A stretch of 64,000 nucleotides of DNA, taken from Avibacterium paragallinarum. Lineage in GTDB: Bacteria > Pseudomonadota > Gammaproteobacteria > Enterobacterales > Pasteurellaceae. The notes under the pieces were generated by a model. It searched no databases and was not told where the DNA came from. It worked only from the letters and a program-made list of their open reading frames with translations. Positions 19,622 to 30,516 of the stretch are shown here, piece by piece; the stretch's first letter is position 1, and each line of letters opens with the position of its first letter. The translations under genes were made by a program, and so were the position numbers. The DNA is taken from positions 806,001-870,000 of the forward strand of contig NZ_UGHK01000002.1 of NCBI RefSeq assembly GCF_900450705.1, in the 5' to 3' direction.

Positions 19622-21781
19622 ATGAAATTAAAGCGATCACCTATTTACTTTGCACTTTGTTCATTGCTGCCATCAGTAGGCGGGGCAGAAATGTTAGAAG
19701 AAATAGAAGTTTCTGCTTTACGAGATCCAACAGAGTATGCTCAAACACAAAATAAAATTGAACGTTTAGATCGCAATCAACTAGAGGAAACACAAGCAAC
19801 GAGTGTCGCTCAAGCAATTTCATCTAAACCTAATATTTCAATCTCTGGAGGGAGTCGTCCACTTGCTCAAAAAGTAAATATACGAGGGCTTAGCGGAACC
19901 CGTGTTGTGCAAGTGATTGATGGCGTTCGACAAAATTTTAATTTGGAACATCGCGGATCTTATTTTCTTCCGCCAAGCACCTTGGGACAAATTGAAGTGG
20001 TGAAAGGTCCAAGTAGTGCCTTGTGGGGCAGTGGTGCATTAGGTGGCGTAATGGCAATGCGAACGCTTAATGCCTTTGACTTACTTAAAAATAATGAGCA
20101 TTGGGGGGTGTTAGTCAAACAGGGTTACCAATCCGCTAGTTCCCTTAGTGAGACGCAAGTGGCAGCTTATGGTGCGAATGAAAAATTTGATGTGCTAGTT
20201 CAGGGTTTTCGCAATAAAAGCAATAATTTACGTTTGGGTGAAAGTTTGGGTGAGTTGCCTTACAGTGGCTTAACTCAACAAGGGGGCTTGTTGAAAGCGG
20301 GCTGGCAAATTAACGAAACTAACCGTCTTGAACTAAATTTCCGCCACACAGTCAATAAGCAACTCGCCCCAGCTAATAATGAAATGGCAGAGCCTTATAC
20401 GCCTATTGATTTTTTTGATTATGTTAAGAAAAGCCGTGACACAGGTGGTAAAGTGGATTACAGCGAAGCGGGCGGAACAACAGATTTAGCACAGCAAAAA
20501 ATTGTCGATACAGGACTTTCTTTGCGTTATCTCTTTAATCCAGAATCAGACTGGATAAATAGTGAATTGACCCTCTACACTAACCGCACTAAAGAAACGG
20601 AGCAAAACCAACGCACCCTCGCTAATGACGAAACCCGTTATCGCACTTGGGGTTTTAATTTCCGCAATAGCTCAGAATTTGAGCGAGCTGCCTTCATTTA
20701 TGGGGTGGATTTTTATCAAGATCACGCCATTACTTTAAGGGAGAAAAATAATGCGGATGCCTGTACAGGAGTGAACACTTCGGCAGCTAATAATGGAGGT
20801 ATTCCTGTAGGCTGTGAGAGATTCCTAGGTACTGCAAAATATCGCCCAAATCCTTACAATGCAAAAGCCAATGTGTGGGGAACCTATTTGCTTAGCCATT
20901 TGAAACTTGCAGAGCAATGGACGTTTTCCCCAGCGTTGCGATTTGATCATTACAAAACCTCAGAAGTCAGCTCACAAAGCTATCAAAAAAGCCATTTATC
21001 GCCAGCATTGACGCTCAGCTATCAGCCAACAGACTGGTTTGACATTAATGTGAAATATAACGAGGCTTTCCGTGCTCCGAGCCTGCAAGAACGTTATGTT
21101 TCGGGCAATCATTTTGGTTATGACAGAATGCTGGTTACTTCTTTCCAATCAAACCCGGATCTCAAGCCCGAAGTTGCCCGTAATAAAGAAATTAATTTTA
21201 ACTTCCATTGGCAAAATCTGTGGAAAGCGGAAGATTCGTTAAAAATTAGCACCGCACTTTTCCAAAATGACGTGAAAGATTTTATTAATCTTGAAGTAAT
21301 TAAATATAATGATGAAGCAAAAGCTATTCCTGAAATATTTCAATACCGCAATGTTCAAAATGCCCGTTTGCGTGGGGTAGAATTCAGCACAGAATACCAA
21401 ACGCCAAGCTGGTCGCTCTATGCCAATTATGGAATGCTCAGAGGAAAAGATCGTCAAACGGGTGAAGCCTTGGAAAATATTAATGCAGATAGGATCATTG
21501 TTGGCGGAAATTATGCCGTGGTGGCAGATAAATTTTCCGTTGGCGGTCGCTTAAGCCATTACTTTGCCCAAAAACGCTTACCAAGCAAAACCACGCAAGA
21601 ATATCCCGCTTACACCCTTGTGGCTCTCACCGCGACCTATGCACCAAAACAAGGGGAGTGGGAAAACTTACGTGTTGATTTTGCGATTGAAAATCTCTTT
21701 GACAAAGCCTACACCCAAGCATTCAGCCTCACGCCATCGGCAGGGCGAAATGTGAAAGTGAGCGTGGCTTATCAATTCTAA
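19622..21781 (+). CDS. hxuC: TonB-dependent heme receptor HxuC
   Basis: Outer-membrane heme receptor. Signal peptide (through about VGGA), TonB box region EEIEVSALRDP, a plug domain (about 35-150; VNIRGLSGTRVVQVIDGVRQNF and VEVVKGPSSALWGSGALGGV-like segments) and a 22-strand barrel with the heme-receptor motif FRAPSLQERY and the C-terminal NLFDKAYT ... VSVAYQF. 719 residues, the usual size. In H. influenzae hxuC is upstream of hxuB-hxuA on the same strand; here it is divergent and heads its own hxuC-hutX-hugZ operon. Import is powered by TonB-ExbBD (not in the window). Confidence 0.94.
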   Translation: MKLKRSPIYFALCSLLPSVGGAEMLEEIEVSALRDPTEYAQTQNKIERLDRNQLEETQATSVAQAISSKPNISISGGSRPLAQKVNIRGLSGTRVVQVIDGVRQNFNLEHRGSYFLPPSTLGQIEVVKGPSSALWGSGALGGVMAMRTLNAFDLLKNNEHWGVLVKQGYQSASSLSETQVAAYGANEKFDVLVQGFRNKSNNLRLGESLGELPYSGLTQQGGLLKAGWQINETNRLELNFRHTVNKQLAPANNEMAEPYTPIDFFDYVKKSRDTGGKVDYSEAGGTTDLAQQKIVDTGLSLRYLFNPESDWINSELTLYTNRTKETEQNQRTLANDETRYRTWGFNFRNSSEFERAAFIYGVDFYQDHAITLREKNNADACTGVNTSAANNGGIPVGCERFLGTAKYRPNPYNAKANVWGTYLLSHLKLAEQWTFSPALRFDHYKTSEVSSQSYQKSHLSPALTLSYQPTDWFDINVKYNEAFRAPSLQERYVSGNHFGYDRMLVTSFQSNPDLKPEVARNKEINFNFHWQNLWKAEDSLKISTALFQNDVKDFINLEVIKYNDEAKAIPEIFQYRNVQNARLRGVEFSTEYQTPSWSLYANYGMLRGKDRQTGEALENINADRIIVGGNYAVVADKFSVGGRLSHYFAQKRLPSKTTQEYPAYTLVALTATYAPKQGEWENLRVDFAIENLFDKAYTQAFSLTPSAGRNVKVSVAYQF

Positions 21782-21804
21782 CAGTTCAATAAAAAAGGAA
21801 AGTT

Positions 21805-22314
21805 ATGACATTGCAACAACAAATTGCTCAGGTGTTAGAATCTCAGCCTGATTTACACACCCTTGATTTAGCTGAAAAATTCCAAGTTCCCGAAGGAAAA
21901 ATTCTCAAAAATTTACCACCGCACTTTGTGTCTTTCTTTACGGGGCAAGTGGAAGCCCTGCTTGCGGAAATCCACACTTGGGGCAAGGTAGTAACAATTA
22001 TCGAAAAAGCGGGTTCGATCTTTGAAATATCGGGCGTTTTCCCACAGGGTAAAACAGGCTACGGCTATTTCAATCTGAATATGGATAAACAGCCAGATAT
22101 CGCCTTGCACGGGCATCTCAAATTAGACCGCGTAAAAGACATTGCCCTTATCAGCAAGCCATTTCGTGGCAAAGAAAGCTATGCCATCGCCTTTATTACT
22201 GAAGATGACAATGTGCTATTTAAAATTTATCTCGGCAGAGATACGCAACGCCAGCTTTTCCCTCATCAAGTAGAAAAATTTAACCAACTGAAAAATAAGG
22301 AAATTTTATGCTAG
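21805..22314 (+). CDS. hutX: cytosolic heme carrier HutX/HugX
   Basis: A 169-residue HutX/ChuX-family protein that handles incoming heme in the cytosol and passes it to a degrading enzyme. It has an N-terminal winged-helix-like segment (TLDLAEKFQVPEGKILKNLP) and a beta-sheet core (SIFEISGVFPQGKTGYGYFNL, then RDTQRQLFPHQVEKFNQL). It starts 24 bases after hxuC with AAAGGAAAG upstream and overlaps hugZ by seven bases, so the pair is translationally coupled. Confidence 0.93.
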   Translation: MTLQQQIAQVLESQPDLHTLDLAEKFQVPEGKILKNLPPHFVSFFTGQVEALLAEIHTWGKVVTIIEKAGSIFEISGVFPQGKTGYGYFNLNMDKQPDIALHGHLKLDRVKDIALISKPFRGKESYAIAFITEDDNVLFKIYLGRDTQRQLFPHQVEKFNQLKNKEILC

Positions 22315-22826
22315 ATCGCCAACAGCGTTTAAATCACCGCTTAAAACCCGAAATTGAAGAATTAAAACAACAATGTAAGACCCTGTTACTAGCCACCGTT
22401 GATGAAGTGGGAATGCCGAACGCGAGCTACGCCCCTTTTGCGGAAAGCGAAAAAGGCTACTACATTTTTATTTCCACCATCGCCAAGCACGCCCGCAATT
22501 TGAAACAAAATGGCAAGGTGTCTTTAATGTTGATTGAAGACGAGCAATCCAGCCGCCAAATTTTCGCCCGCCACCGCTTAACTGCGGAGGCGGAAGTGAT
22601 TGAAGTACCGCGAAACACCCCAGAATGGGAACTTGGCACAGGCTTGTTGCAACAACGCCACGGTAATCTAATGAAAGAATTGGTGAAAATGCAAGATTTC
22701 TCCCTCTTCCACCTTATTCCTAAACAGGGGCTATTTGTAAAAGGATTTGGACAAGCTTTCCAAGTTGATGCCAATAATGAAATTGATATTGTGCATTTAG
22801 ATCAGGGGCATATTGAGGAGTCGTAG
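22308..22826 (+). CDS. hugZ: heme-degrading protein HugZ/HutZ
   Basis: A 172-residue split-barrel protein of the pyridoxamine-phosphate-oxidase fold, HugZ/HutZ type. Segments TLLLATVDEVGMPNASYAPF and GYYIFISTIAKHARNLKQNGKVSLMLIEDE match the heme-oxygenase-like members; the C-terminal FVKGFGQAFQVD closes the barrel. It frees iron from heme delivered by HutX. Overlaps hutX at ATGCTAG; last gene of the hxuC operon. Confidence 0.93.
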   Translation: MLDRQQRLNHRLKPEIEELKQQCKTLLLATVDEVGMPNASYAPFAESEKGYYIFISTIAKHARNLKQNGKVSLMLIEDEQSSRQIFARHRLTAEAEVIEVPRNTPEWELGTGLLQQRHGNLMKELVKMQDFSLFHLIPKQGLFVKGFGQAFQVDANNEIDIVHLDQGHIEES

Positions 22827-22852
22827 TTTTTGAATAATAAGGCTGGGATTTA

Positions 22853-23335
22853 TTACTCAGCCTTATGTGTGAGCTTTTTTAGTAATAAGAATATCCAAGG
22901 CCACAAAATCCCACTTATTATTGCTCCAAGCACTTCTTGCCAATGAAATTCAGCACTGTGTAGAAATAATTCTATAATAAAAATACTGAATCGGATAAGA
23001 AATATAGCGATAAAAATAAGTATGCCTTGCATCCACAAGGATAGATTACGGAATAGGGTATTATTTTTGGCTAAAAAGTAAGCAAAAATGGAAAGTACTA
23101 ACGCGTGTGTACCCAATGTAGCCCCTAAAACAAGATCCCATATAATCCCCATTGAGAATGCCGTCCCAATATTAATTCTAGTGGGGAAAACTAAAATCCA
23201 ATAAGATAAAATTAAGACAAGCCAAGCTGGTTTAAAATACTGAAGGTGTGTTGGCCAAGGTATTATTTCAAATATAATCGCCACAAGGAAGGTGATGGCG
23301 AGAGAAATAAAGTGAGAAATTGGATTATATTTCAT
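22853..23335 (-). CDS. mreD: rod shape-determining protein MreD
   Basis: A 160-residue inner-membrane protein with about five transmembrane helices (ISHFISLAITFLVAIIFEIIPW at the start; WDLVLGATLGTHALVLSIFAYFL in the middle). Part of the MreBCD elongasome guiding lateral wall growth. Its ATG overlaps the mreC stop by one base, so the two are coupled. It is convergent with hugZ, 26 bases away. Confidence 0.93.
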   Translation of the reverse strand: MKYNPISHFISLAITFLVAIIFEIIPWPTHLQYFKPAWLVLILSYWILVFPTRINIGTAFSMGIIWDLVLGATLGTHALVLSIFAYFLAKNNTLFRNLSLWMQGILIFIAIFLIRFSIFIIELFLHSAEFHWQEVLGAIISGILWPWIFLLLKKLTHKAE

Positions 23336-24372
23336 TAATCTTCCTCTCTATGAGGTGGTAATTCAGATTCAATTAAGTCGTACGGCATTTCCAATGATTG
23401 ATCTATGTGCTGTTCTTCTAGAGATGGTGAAGAAAGCGGTTCTTGAGAAAGGAGTTTTTTGGCAACTTTAGGTTTTTTTTGATATTCAAGACGTTGATGT
23501 ACTGCTTTACGCACATCAGCTGGAGTACTTGAAGATACTTTTCGGATATCCTCATTAGTGGGCCATAAGAGAAGTACATACCGTAAACGATCAAGGGATG
23601 CTAGAGGTTTTGCGGTAATTGTTGCAAAATAATTTTTATTATCTCGAGAAACGTTTTCTACGATAGCAACAGGGTATCCTTCGAGAAAACGCCCTCCAAG
23701 TCCAGAGGTGACTAATATATCGCCTTTCACAATATCTGCAGAACGTGAAACATTATCTAAAGTTAATTCATCATTTTGACCTGTTCCGCTTGCAATTGTG
23801 CGGACATCATTTCGTAAAACTTGAACAGGAATCGAATGGGTAATATCGGTAAGTAACAATACTCGGCTAGTATTTGCTCCAACAGAGATGATTTGTCCTA
23901 CAACCCCTTTTTCATCAATCACTGCTTGGCCTATATAAACACCGTCATTTTCACCTTTATTAATGACAATTTGTTGCCGATAAGCATTTGTTTCTGTAGT
24001 AAGTACTTCAGCAATTTTTTTGTATTCGTCGGTACGTAGTGGGGAATTAAGTAATAGGCGTAAACGCTGATTTTCTACTTTTAGTTGATCTAAAAGGAGT
24101 AAATCAGCATTTTTTTCACGTAACTGTGCTCTTAATACTTTATTTTCTATCTGTAATTTATTGGTATCAACGAGATTATAAGATACCCCATCAAGTATCG
24201 TTCTTGGTGTATTCGCAAGATAATAAACGCTACTAATGGCTGTTTCCATTAAACTTCTGACCTTTATCATTGTATTTGTTTGGCCATCAGAGATGATTAA
24301 AATCATAGAAAAAATGACTGCCAAAACTAAACGTATGCCAAGATAAGGACCTTTTCCAAAGATAAGTTTCAT
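23335..24372 (-). CDS. mreC: rod shape-determining protein MreC
   Basis: Bitopic periplasmic protein. One transmembrane helix (about 10-30, YLGIRLVLAVIFSMILIIS), a coiled coil (about 70-110, NKLQIENKVLRAQLREKNADLLLLDQL region) and two beta-barrel domains (VVGQIISVGANTSRVLLLTD, VTSGLGGRFLEGYPVAIV). A charged, low-complexity tail of about 60 residues follows. It links MreB filaments to the wall synthases. 345 residues. Confidence 0.95.
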   Translation of the reverse strand: MKLIFGKGPYLGIRLVLAVIFSMILIISDGQTNTMIKVRSLMETAISSVYYLANTPRTILDGVSYNLVDTNKLQIENKVLRAQLREKNADLLLLDQLKVENQRLRLLLNSPLRTDEYKKIAEVLTTETNAYRQQIVINKGENDGVYIGQAVIDEKGVVGQIISVGANTSRVLLLTDITHSIPVQVLRNDVRTIASGTGQNDELTLDNVSRSADIVKGDILVTSGLGGRFLEGYPVAIVENVSRDNKNYFATITAKPLASLDRLRYVLLLWPTNEDIRKVSSSTPADVRKAVHQRLEYQKKPKVAKKLLSQEPLSSPSLEEQHIDQSLEMPYDLIESELPPHREED

Positions 24373-24388
24373 TGATATTGCTCAGAAA

Positions 24389-24425
24389 AAGTACGGTCAA
24401 ATTTCTACTATTTTTGACCGTACTT
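24389..24425 (-). terminator. hairpin of paired uptake-like arms between mreB and mreC
   Basis: Perfect 13-bp dyad, AAGTACGGTCAAA (24389-24401) with TTTGACCGTACTT (24413-24425), 11-base loop. Each arm is a one-mismatch uptake sequence (GTACGGT instead of GTGCGGT) with the same substitution, so the stem stays paired. It would lie in the mreB-mreC transcript as a partial terminator or processing site. Confidence 0.6.
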
Positions 24426-24444
24426 CATTAACAACATAATATAC

Positions 24445-25524
<1,080 letters not shown>

Positions 25525-25636
25525 TCACACCAAAGTGTAAAAAATTGTGGTAAATGTATCAAAAAATCAGCATTGATTACAGCGATTTTTTATCAAACTT
25601 GCAGAAAAGTTACCGCACTTCCATCTATTTAAGTGG

Positions 25637-28465
25637 TTACTTTTTGAGTATTTGCTTTAAGAAGCGTGCTGTATGCGAACCTTTAACCTTCGCAACTTGT
25701 TCTGGCGTGCCTGTCGCAATGATTTGCCCGCCTCCACTACCACCTTCAGGCCCAAGATCTACAATCCAATCTGCAGTTTTGATAACATCTAAATTATGCT
25801 CAATCACCACAATCGTATTACCTTGGTCACGCAAGCGGTGCAAGACATCAAGCAGTTGTTTAATATCGGCAAAATGCAAACCTGTTGTTGGCTCGTCAAG
25901 AATATACAATGTTTTTCCCGTATCTCGTTTAGACAGCTCAGTGGCTAATTTTACGCGTTGTGCTTCACCACCAGAAAGCGTGGTGGAAGATTGCCCTAAA
26001 CGGATATAAGAAAGCCCAACATCCATTAAGGTTTGCAATTTGCGAGCAATTTGTGGGATAGCATCAAAAAACTCACGAGCTTCTTCCACTGTCATATCCA
26101 ACACTTGGTTAATCGTTTTGCCTTTGTAACGAATTTCTAAGGTTTCACGATTGTAACGTTTTCCTTTGCATTGATCACAAGGGACATAAACATCAGGTAA
26201 AAAGTGCATTTCTACTTTGATTACCCCATCTCCTTGACAGGCTTCACAGCGTCCGCCTCGCACGTTAAAGCTAAATCGACCGGGATTGTAGCCTCTTGCT
26301 CGAGCTTCTGGTACACCAGCGAATAATTCGCGGATAGGGGTGAATAATCCCGTATAAGTAGCAGGATTTGAACGCGGTGTACGTCCAATCGGGCTTTGGT
26401 CAATATCAATCACTTTGTCAAAAAATTCGAGTCCATCGATCGATTTGTATGGTGCGGCTTGGGCGTTTTCAGCACGGTTTAATGCACTTTGTGCTAAAGG
26501 AAATAAAGTGTCGTTAATTAATGTGGATTTGCCCGAACCAGATACGCCGGTGACGCAAGTAAATAATCCAACGGGGATTTCTAAATTGACATTTTTTAAG
26601 TTGTTGCCCGAAGCCCCTTTAAGTTTTAAGATTTTCTTTTTATCAAGTGCGGTGCGTTTTTGCGGAATTTCTATTTTTTCCTTTCCAGATAAAAATTTAC
26701 CCGTCAAAGAATTTGGATCTTGCATGATTTCTTGAGCAGTGCCTTGAGCAACAACATTGCCGCCGTGTACGCCCGCACCTAGTCCAATATCAATAATATG
26801 ATCCGCAGCAAGAATAGCATCTTCATCGTGTTCTACCACAATCACTGTATTCCCTAAGTTTCTTAGATGAATCAACGTGTTAAGTAAACGCTCATTATCG
26901 CGTTGATGTAAGCCAATAGAAGGCTCATCAAGTACATACATCACCCCCACTAAACCCGCCCCGATTTGGCTTGCGAGGCGAATACGTTGTGCTTCACCGC
27001 CAGAAAGGGTTTCGGCGGATCGGGAAAGGGAGAGGTAATTTAAACCAACATTGACTAAAAATTGCAACCGCTCTTTGATTTCTTTCAAAATTTTGTCTGC
27101 AATTTGAGCACGTTGTCCGCTTAAGGTTAGGCTATCTACAAAGTTAAAGGCTTCCCCAATACTTTTTTCAGAAACTTCGGGAAGATTTGTTTCCCCAATA
27201 AATACATTGCGAGCCTCTTGACGTAAGCGAGAACCCCCGCAATCTTTACAAGGGCGAGTGCTGATATGTTTCGCTAACTCTTCACGCACCGCCATAGATT
27301 CGGTTTCTTTATAACGGCGAGCCATATTATTGAGAATGCCCTCAAAGCTATGACGGCGTAGCACGATATCACCGCGATCATTCATATATTGGAATTCAAT
27401 CTCTTCTTTGCCTGAGCCGTGCAGAATAATGTGTTGAATTTTTTTTGGTAATTCTTCGAATGGGCTTTCCACATTAAAACCATAATGTTTTGCCAATGAG
27501 GTGAGCATCTGATAATAATAGAAATTACGTCGATCCCAACCCTTAATCGCCCCGTTAGCTAGAGAAATACTTGGGTTTTGAACCACTCGTTTTTCATCAA
27601 AATATTGTTGTACACCTAAACCATCACAAGTTGGACAAGCACCTGCAGGGTTATTAAAAGAGAATAAGCGAGGCTCAAGTTCTGGCACAGAATAACCACA
27701 ATGCGGGCAGGCAAAATTGGCGGAAAAAAGCAGCTCTTCGGCTTGAGGATCATCCATATTTGCCACTATAGCGGTACCACCAGACAGCTCTAATGCTGTT
27801 TCAAAAGATTCAGCTAAACGCGTGGCAAGATCTGGACGAATTTTAAAGCGATCTACCACTACTTCGATTGTATGTTTTTTCTGTAATTCTAATGCAGGGG
27901 GATCCGATAGATCGCAAATTTCCCCATCAATTCTGGCGCGGATATAACCTTGCGCGGCAATATGTTCTAAAATTTTAATATGTTCCCCTTTGCGATCTTT
28001 CACCACTGGGGCAAGCAACATCATTCGGCTTTCTTCCGGCAATGCCAGCACCTTATCCACCATCTGGCTAATTGTTTGTGCTGCCAAAGGGATATGGTGA
28101 TTCGGGCAGCGAGGCTCCCCCACACGGGCAAATAATAAACGCAAATAATCATGAATTTCCGTGATTGTTCCCACTGTAGAACGTGGGTTGTGAGATGTTG
28201 ATTTTTGCTCAATAGAAATCGCGGGAGATAAACCTTCAATATGATCCACGTCTGGTTTTTCCATCAACGATAAAAATTGACGTGCATAAGCCGACAGGGA
28301 TTCTACATAACGGCGTTGTCCTTCTGCATATAGGGTGTCAAAGGCTAGAGAGGATTTGCCTGAACCAGATAGCCCCGTGATCACAATCAATTTATCGCGG
28401 GGGATGGTTAAATTAATATTTTTTAAATTGTGGGTTCTCGCCCCTCTTACTTCTATTTTTTCCAT
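25637..28465 (-). CDS. uvrA: excinuclease ABC subunit A
   Basis: Damage-recognition ATPase of nucleotide excision repair. Two ABC modules: Walker [10 protein letters not shown] (about 31-39) with signature LSGGEAQRI, and GVSGSGKST (about 640) with LSGGEAQRV. Zinc modules include CPHCG ... CPTCDG and CEACQGDG ... CDQCKG. I chose the ATG at 28465 ([17 protein letters not shown]), giving 942 residues; an upstream frame adds 24 residues that cross the CRP-S region. Divergent from ssb, as in E. coli, with a LexA-like box between. Confidence 0.97.
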   Translation of the reverse strand: MEKIEVRGARTHNLKNINLTIPRDKLIVITGLSGSGKSSLAFDTLYAEGQRRYVESLSAYARQFLSLMEKPDVDHIEGLSPAISIEQKSTSHNPRSTVGTITEIHDYLRLLFARVGEPRCPNHHIPLAAQTISQMVDKVLALPEESRMMLLAPVVKDRKGEHIKILEHIAAQGYIRARIDGEICDLSDPPALELQKKHTIEVVVDRFKIRPDLATRLAESFETALELSGGTAIVANMDDPQAEELLFSANFACPHCGYSVPELEPRLFSFNNPAGACPTCDGLGVQQYFDEKRVVQNPSISLANGAIKGWDRRNFYYYQMLTSLAKHYGFNVESPFEELPKKIQHIILHGSGKEEIEFQYMNDRGDIVLRRHSFEGILNNMARRYKETESMAVREELAKHISTRPCKDCGGSRLRQEARNVFIGETNLPEVSEKSIGEAFNFVDSLTLSGQRAQIADKILKEIKERLQFLVNVGLNYLSLSRSAETLSGGEAQRIRLASQIGAGLVGVMYVLDEPSIGLHQRDNERLLNTLIHLRNLGNTVIVVEHDEDAILAADHIIDIGLGAGVHGGNVVAQGTAQEIMQDPNSLTGKFLSGKEKIEIPQKRTALDKKKILKLKGASGNNLKNVNLEIPVGLFTCVTGVSGSGKSTLINDTLFPLAQSALNRAENAQAAPYKSIDGLEFFDKVIDIDQSPIGRTPRSNPATYTGLFTPIRELFAGVPEARARGYNPGRFSFNVRGGRCEACQGDGVIKVEMHFLPDVYVPCDQCKGKRYNRETLEIRYKGKTINQVLDMTVEEAREFFDAIPQIARKLQTLMDVGLSYIRLGQSSTTLSGGEAQRVKLATELSKRDTGKTLYILDEPTTGLHFADIKQLLDVLHRLRDQGNTIVVIEHNLDVIKTADWIVDLGPEGGSGGGQIIATGTPEQVAKVKGSHTARFLKQILKK

Positions 28466-28497
28466 AATTTTTTGTCTATTCAAGCAATTTGAAATTA

Positions 28498-28519
28498 TTT
28501 TGCGATCATTATCGCATAA
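28498..28519 (+). promoter_or_regulatory. CRP-S site between uvrA and ssb
   Basis: TTTTGCGA-N6-TCGCATAA with spacer TCATTA: both pentamer cores (TGCGA and TCGCA) are perfect. ssb is a CRP-S/Sxy-dependent competence gene in H. influenzae, which supports function. Centre is 128 bp before the ssb ATG. Confidence 0.75.
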
Positions 28520-28527
28520 TCTGAAAT

Positions 28528-28547
28528 AACTGTGCAAATATCCAGTT
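28528..28547. promoter_or_regulatory. LexA (SOS) box for uvrA/ssb
   Basis: AACTGT-N8-CCAGTT keeps the CTG-N10-CAG core of the gammaproteobacterial LexA box, with one mismatch from CTGT-N8-ACAG. Shared SOS control of divergent uvrA and ssb is known in E. coli. Confidence 0.7.
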
Positions 28548-28636
28548 GATTTAGATGGAACTAATAGCTTTTTATTTTATTTTAAGGCAAAATAGCAAAA
28601 ATTTTTACCGCACTTAAATATTAGACAGAGGAATTT

Positions 28637-29152
28637 ATGGCTGGAGTAAATAAAGTTATTATTGTTGGAAATTTAGGAAATGATCCGGAAATTCGTACAA
28701 TGCCAAATGGGGAAGCCGTTGCGAACATTAGTGTTGCGACCAGTGAAAGCTGGATGGATAAAAATACGGGAGAACGCCGTGAGATTACCGAATGGCATCG
28801 TATTGTGTTTTATCGTCGCCAAGCAGAAGTCGCTGGCGAATATTTACGCAAAGGCTCAAAAGTTTATGTTGAAGGGCGTTTAAGAACTCGCAAATGGCAA
28901 GATCAAAATGGCCAAGATCGTTATACAACAGAAATTCAAGGCGATGTTTTGCAAATGTTAGATAGCCGTGCAGATAGAGGACAAGGTGGGTATTCAGCTC
29001 AAGGGGGATATGCTCAACAAGGCAGCAACCAATATGCACAACCCGCACAACCGAGCTATCAAGCCCCTCAACAACAGGCAGCAGCCCGCCCTTCATCACC
29101 ACCTACTCCTATGGTTGATGATAATTTTGATGACGATAATATCCCATTCTAG
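28637..29152 (+). CDS. ssb: single-stranded DNA-binding protein
   Basis: 171-residue SSB. OB fold in residues 1-~112 ([53 protein letters not shown]), a Gly/Gln/Pro-rich linker and the acidic interaction tip DDDNIPF that recruits repair and replication partners. AGAGGAAT precedes the ATG; an uptake sequence (28607-28615) lies in the 5' region. Probably under both SOS and competence control. Confidence 0.97.
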   Translation: MAGVNKVIIVGNLGNDPEIRTMPNGEAVANISVATSESWMDKNTGERREITEWHRIVFYRRQAEVAGEYLRKGSKVYVEGRLRTRKWQDQNGQDRYTTEIQGDVLQMLDSRADRGQGGYSAQGGYAQQGSNQYAQPAQPSYQAPQQQAAARPSSPPTPMVDDNFDDDNIPF

Positions 29153-29172
29153 TTTTAGCTATAGACAAGTAA

Positions 29173-29203
29173 TGGGCCGTATTTTTCTTCCAAATACGGC
29201 CCA
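29173..29203. terminator. hairpin after ssb
   Basis: Perfect 12-bp stem TGGGCCGTATTT / AAATACGGCCCA (29173-29184 with 29192-29203), 7-base loop, between ssb and the convergent hydrolase gene. There is no T run on either side, so it may be a stability hairpin rather than an intrinsic terminator. Confidence 0.5.
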
Positions 29204-29314
29204 ACTCGCATCTTTACTTTTTATGTTTTATAAGGGTAATGAAGTGATCTTTTTCGTCTGCTTTTACTGCCGACGACTTAATAATTCCGACATCCTTACC
29301 ATTTTGAATCTTAA

Positions 29315-30226
29315 TCAAAGTTTGGCTTTGAAAAACTGGGTGAGTTGGTCGCTGATTTGGCTGACGTACTCGGGTTTCCAGTCGGTTTCGATGTGGCTTG
29401 TGCCTTCGATAATCACTTCTTTTTTGTCCGCCGTGCCAGTGGCTTTTTGCATTGCCTCGTCCGTCATATATTTGGTGTCGGCGTTGCTGCCTGCGATCAT
29501 TAAGAGCGGTTGGTTGAAGAGGTCGGCGTGGTCGGTGGCGTCAAAGGTCATCAAATCCAACAGGCTGCTGGTGGTGTAGCGTGGCGTTGAGTTGGGGTGA
29601 TAGTGGGTTTTGCCGTAATACTCAAAGCCATCTCGATACAAGCCTGCGGGCATTTTGTCGATGTCTGCTTGGGTGATTTTGGTTAAATCGGCGTTGGCAC
29701 TGTATTCCACGTTGCCTTGTGCTTCTTTGCTGCGGGCTTCTGAGGCTTGTTGTAAACGCTCTTGAATGGTGCTGATTTGGCTGTCGCCCAAGCCGTTACG
29801 GCGAACTAAGTCCGTGTTGAATAGGCTAACGGTGGCAACGGCTTTGATGCGTTTGTCGCTTTGTGCCGCCGCAAAGGTGTAGCCGCCACCGCCTAATGCC
29901 CCGATGTTGTTGGTGTCTACGCCTTTGAAGCTTTCGAGGAAGTCCACCATTCCGTGTACATCGTTAATGCGGTTGAACGGTTTGTCGGTTTGGCGTGGCT
30001 CACCACCTCTCGCCCCTTGATAGGCGGCATCGGCGGCAATGGTGATAAAGCCTTGCTCTGCCAATTTTTGTGCGTAAAGCCCTGCCACTTGCTCTTTCAC
30101 GCCGCCATTTGGGTGGGCAACGGTGATGGCTGGGTATTTTTTATTTGGGTCGAAATTGGCTGGGGTGTACACATTGGCCGCGATGGTGATGCCGTTTACG
30201 CGGTATTTCACGGGGTGAATGTTCAA
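29315..30226 (-). pseudogene. alpha/beta hydrolase (YcjY/DLH-like), probably 5'-truncated and catalytically altered
   Basis: The frame encodes an alpha/beta hydrolase of the YcjY/dienelactone-hydrolase-like group: HPVKYRVNGITIAANVYTPA, then ITVAHPNGGVKEQVAGLYAQ, a lid region and a late EGTSHIETDW containing the catalytic His. Two oddities are visible. There is no ATG or GTG with a ribosome-binding site at the 5' end: the frame is open only back to a TGA near 30244 and the first usable codon is TTG at 30226, where relatives usually carry a signal peptide. The nucleophile elbow reads GALGGGGY, without the expected Ser or Cys. Base composition is visibly G+C-richer than the neighbours. I read it as a decaying, possibly transferred gene; translation from TTG cannot be excluded. 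Confidence 0.6.
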
Positions 30227-30321
30227 TAGGGTTGTGAATGAAATTCAAGAATGGGGGGTGAGGTTTCGTTTAGAACGTGTATAAAAGGCTTGACTTTTTC
30301 TTGATAAAAGTGTTAAAAAAA

Positions 30322-30331
30322 GGGGGGGGGG
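30322..30331. repeat. poly-G tract (10 G)
   Basis: Run of ten G directly after seven A, about 96-105 bp upstream of the hydrolase frame. A homopolymer of this length is prone to slippage; it is not inside any frame I can support. Confidence 0.85.
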
Positions 30332-30384
30332 TAAAATAGCTTCAAATTCGGTATCGTAGGTTGTGTGCCCTTGCATAGTAACGA

Positions 30385-30476
30385 TATAATTTAAAAAGCA
30401 AATTAAATACTAAACTCATTTTATTCTACTTAGCTGACTAATAAACCTACGATTTTCGTCGTAGGTTTATTTTTTA
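30385..30476 (+). terminator. strong terminator hairpin with upstream promoter-like box
   Basis: Perfect 12-bp stem ATAAACCTACGA / TCGTAGGTTTAT (30441-30452 with 30459-30470), loop TTTTCG, then six T on the plus strand. It may serve topA (ends 30517, minus strand). A TATAAT at 30385-30390 with TTGTGT 18 bases upstream points into it on the plus strand, so a short RNA of roughly 80 bases is conceivable. Confidence 0.65.
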
Positions 30477-30516
30477 CTCATAGTTTATTGAAATAAAATA
30501 TCACTAATAAAGAAAA

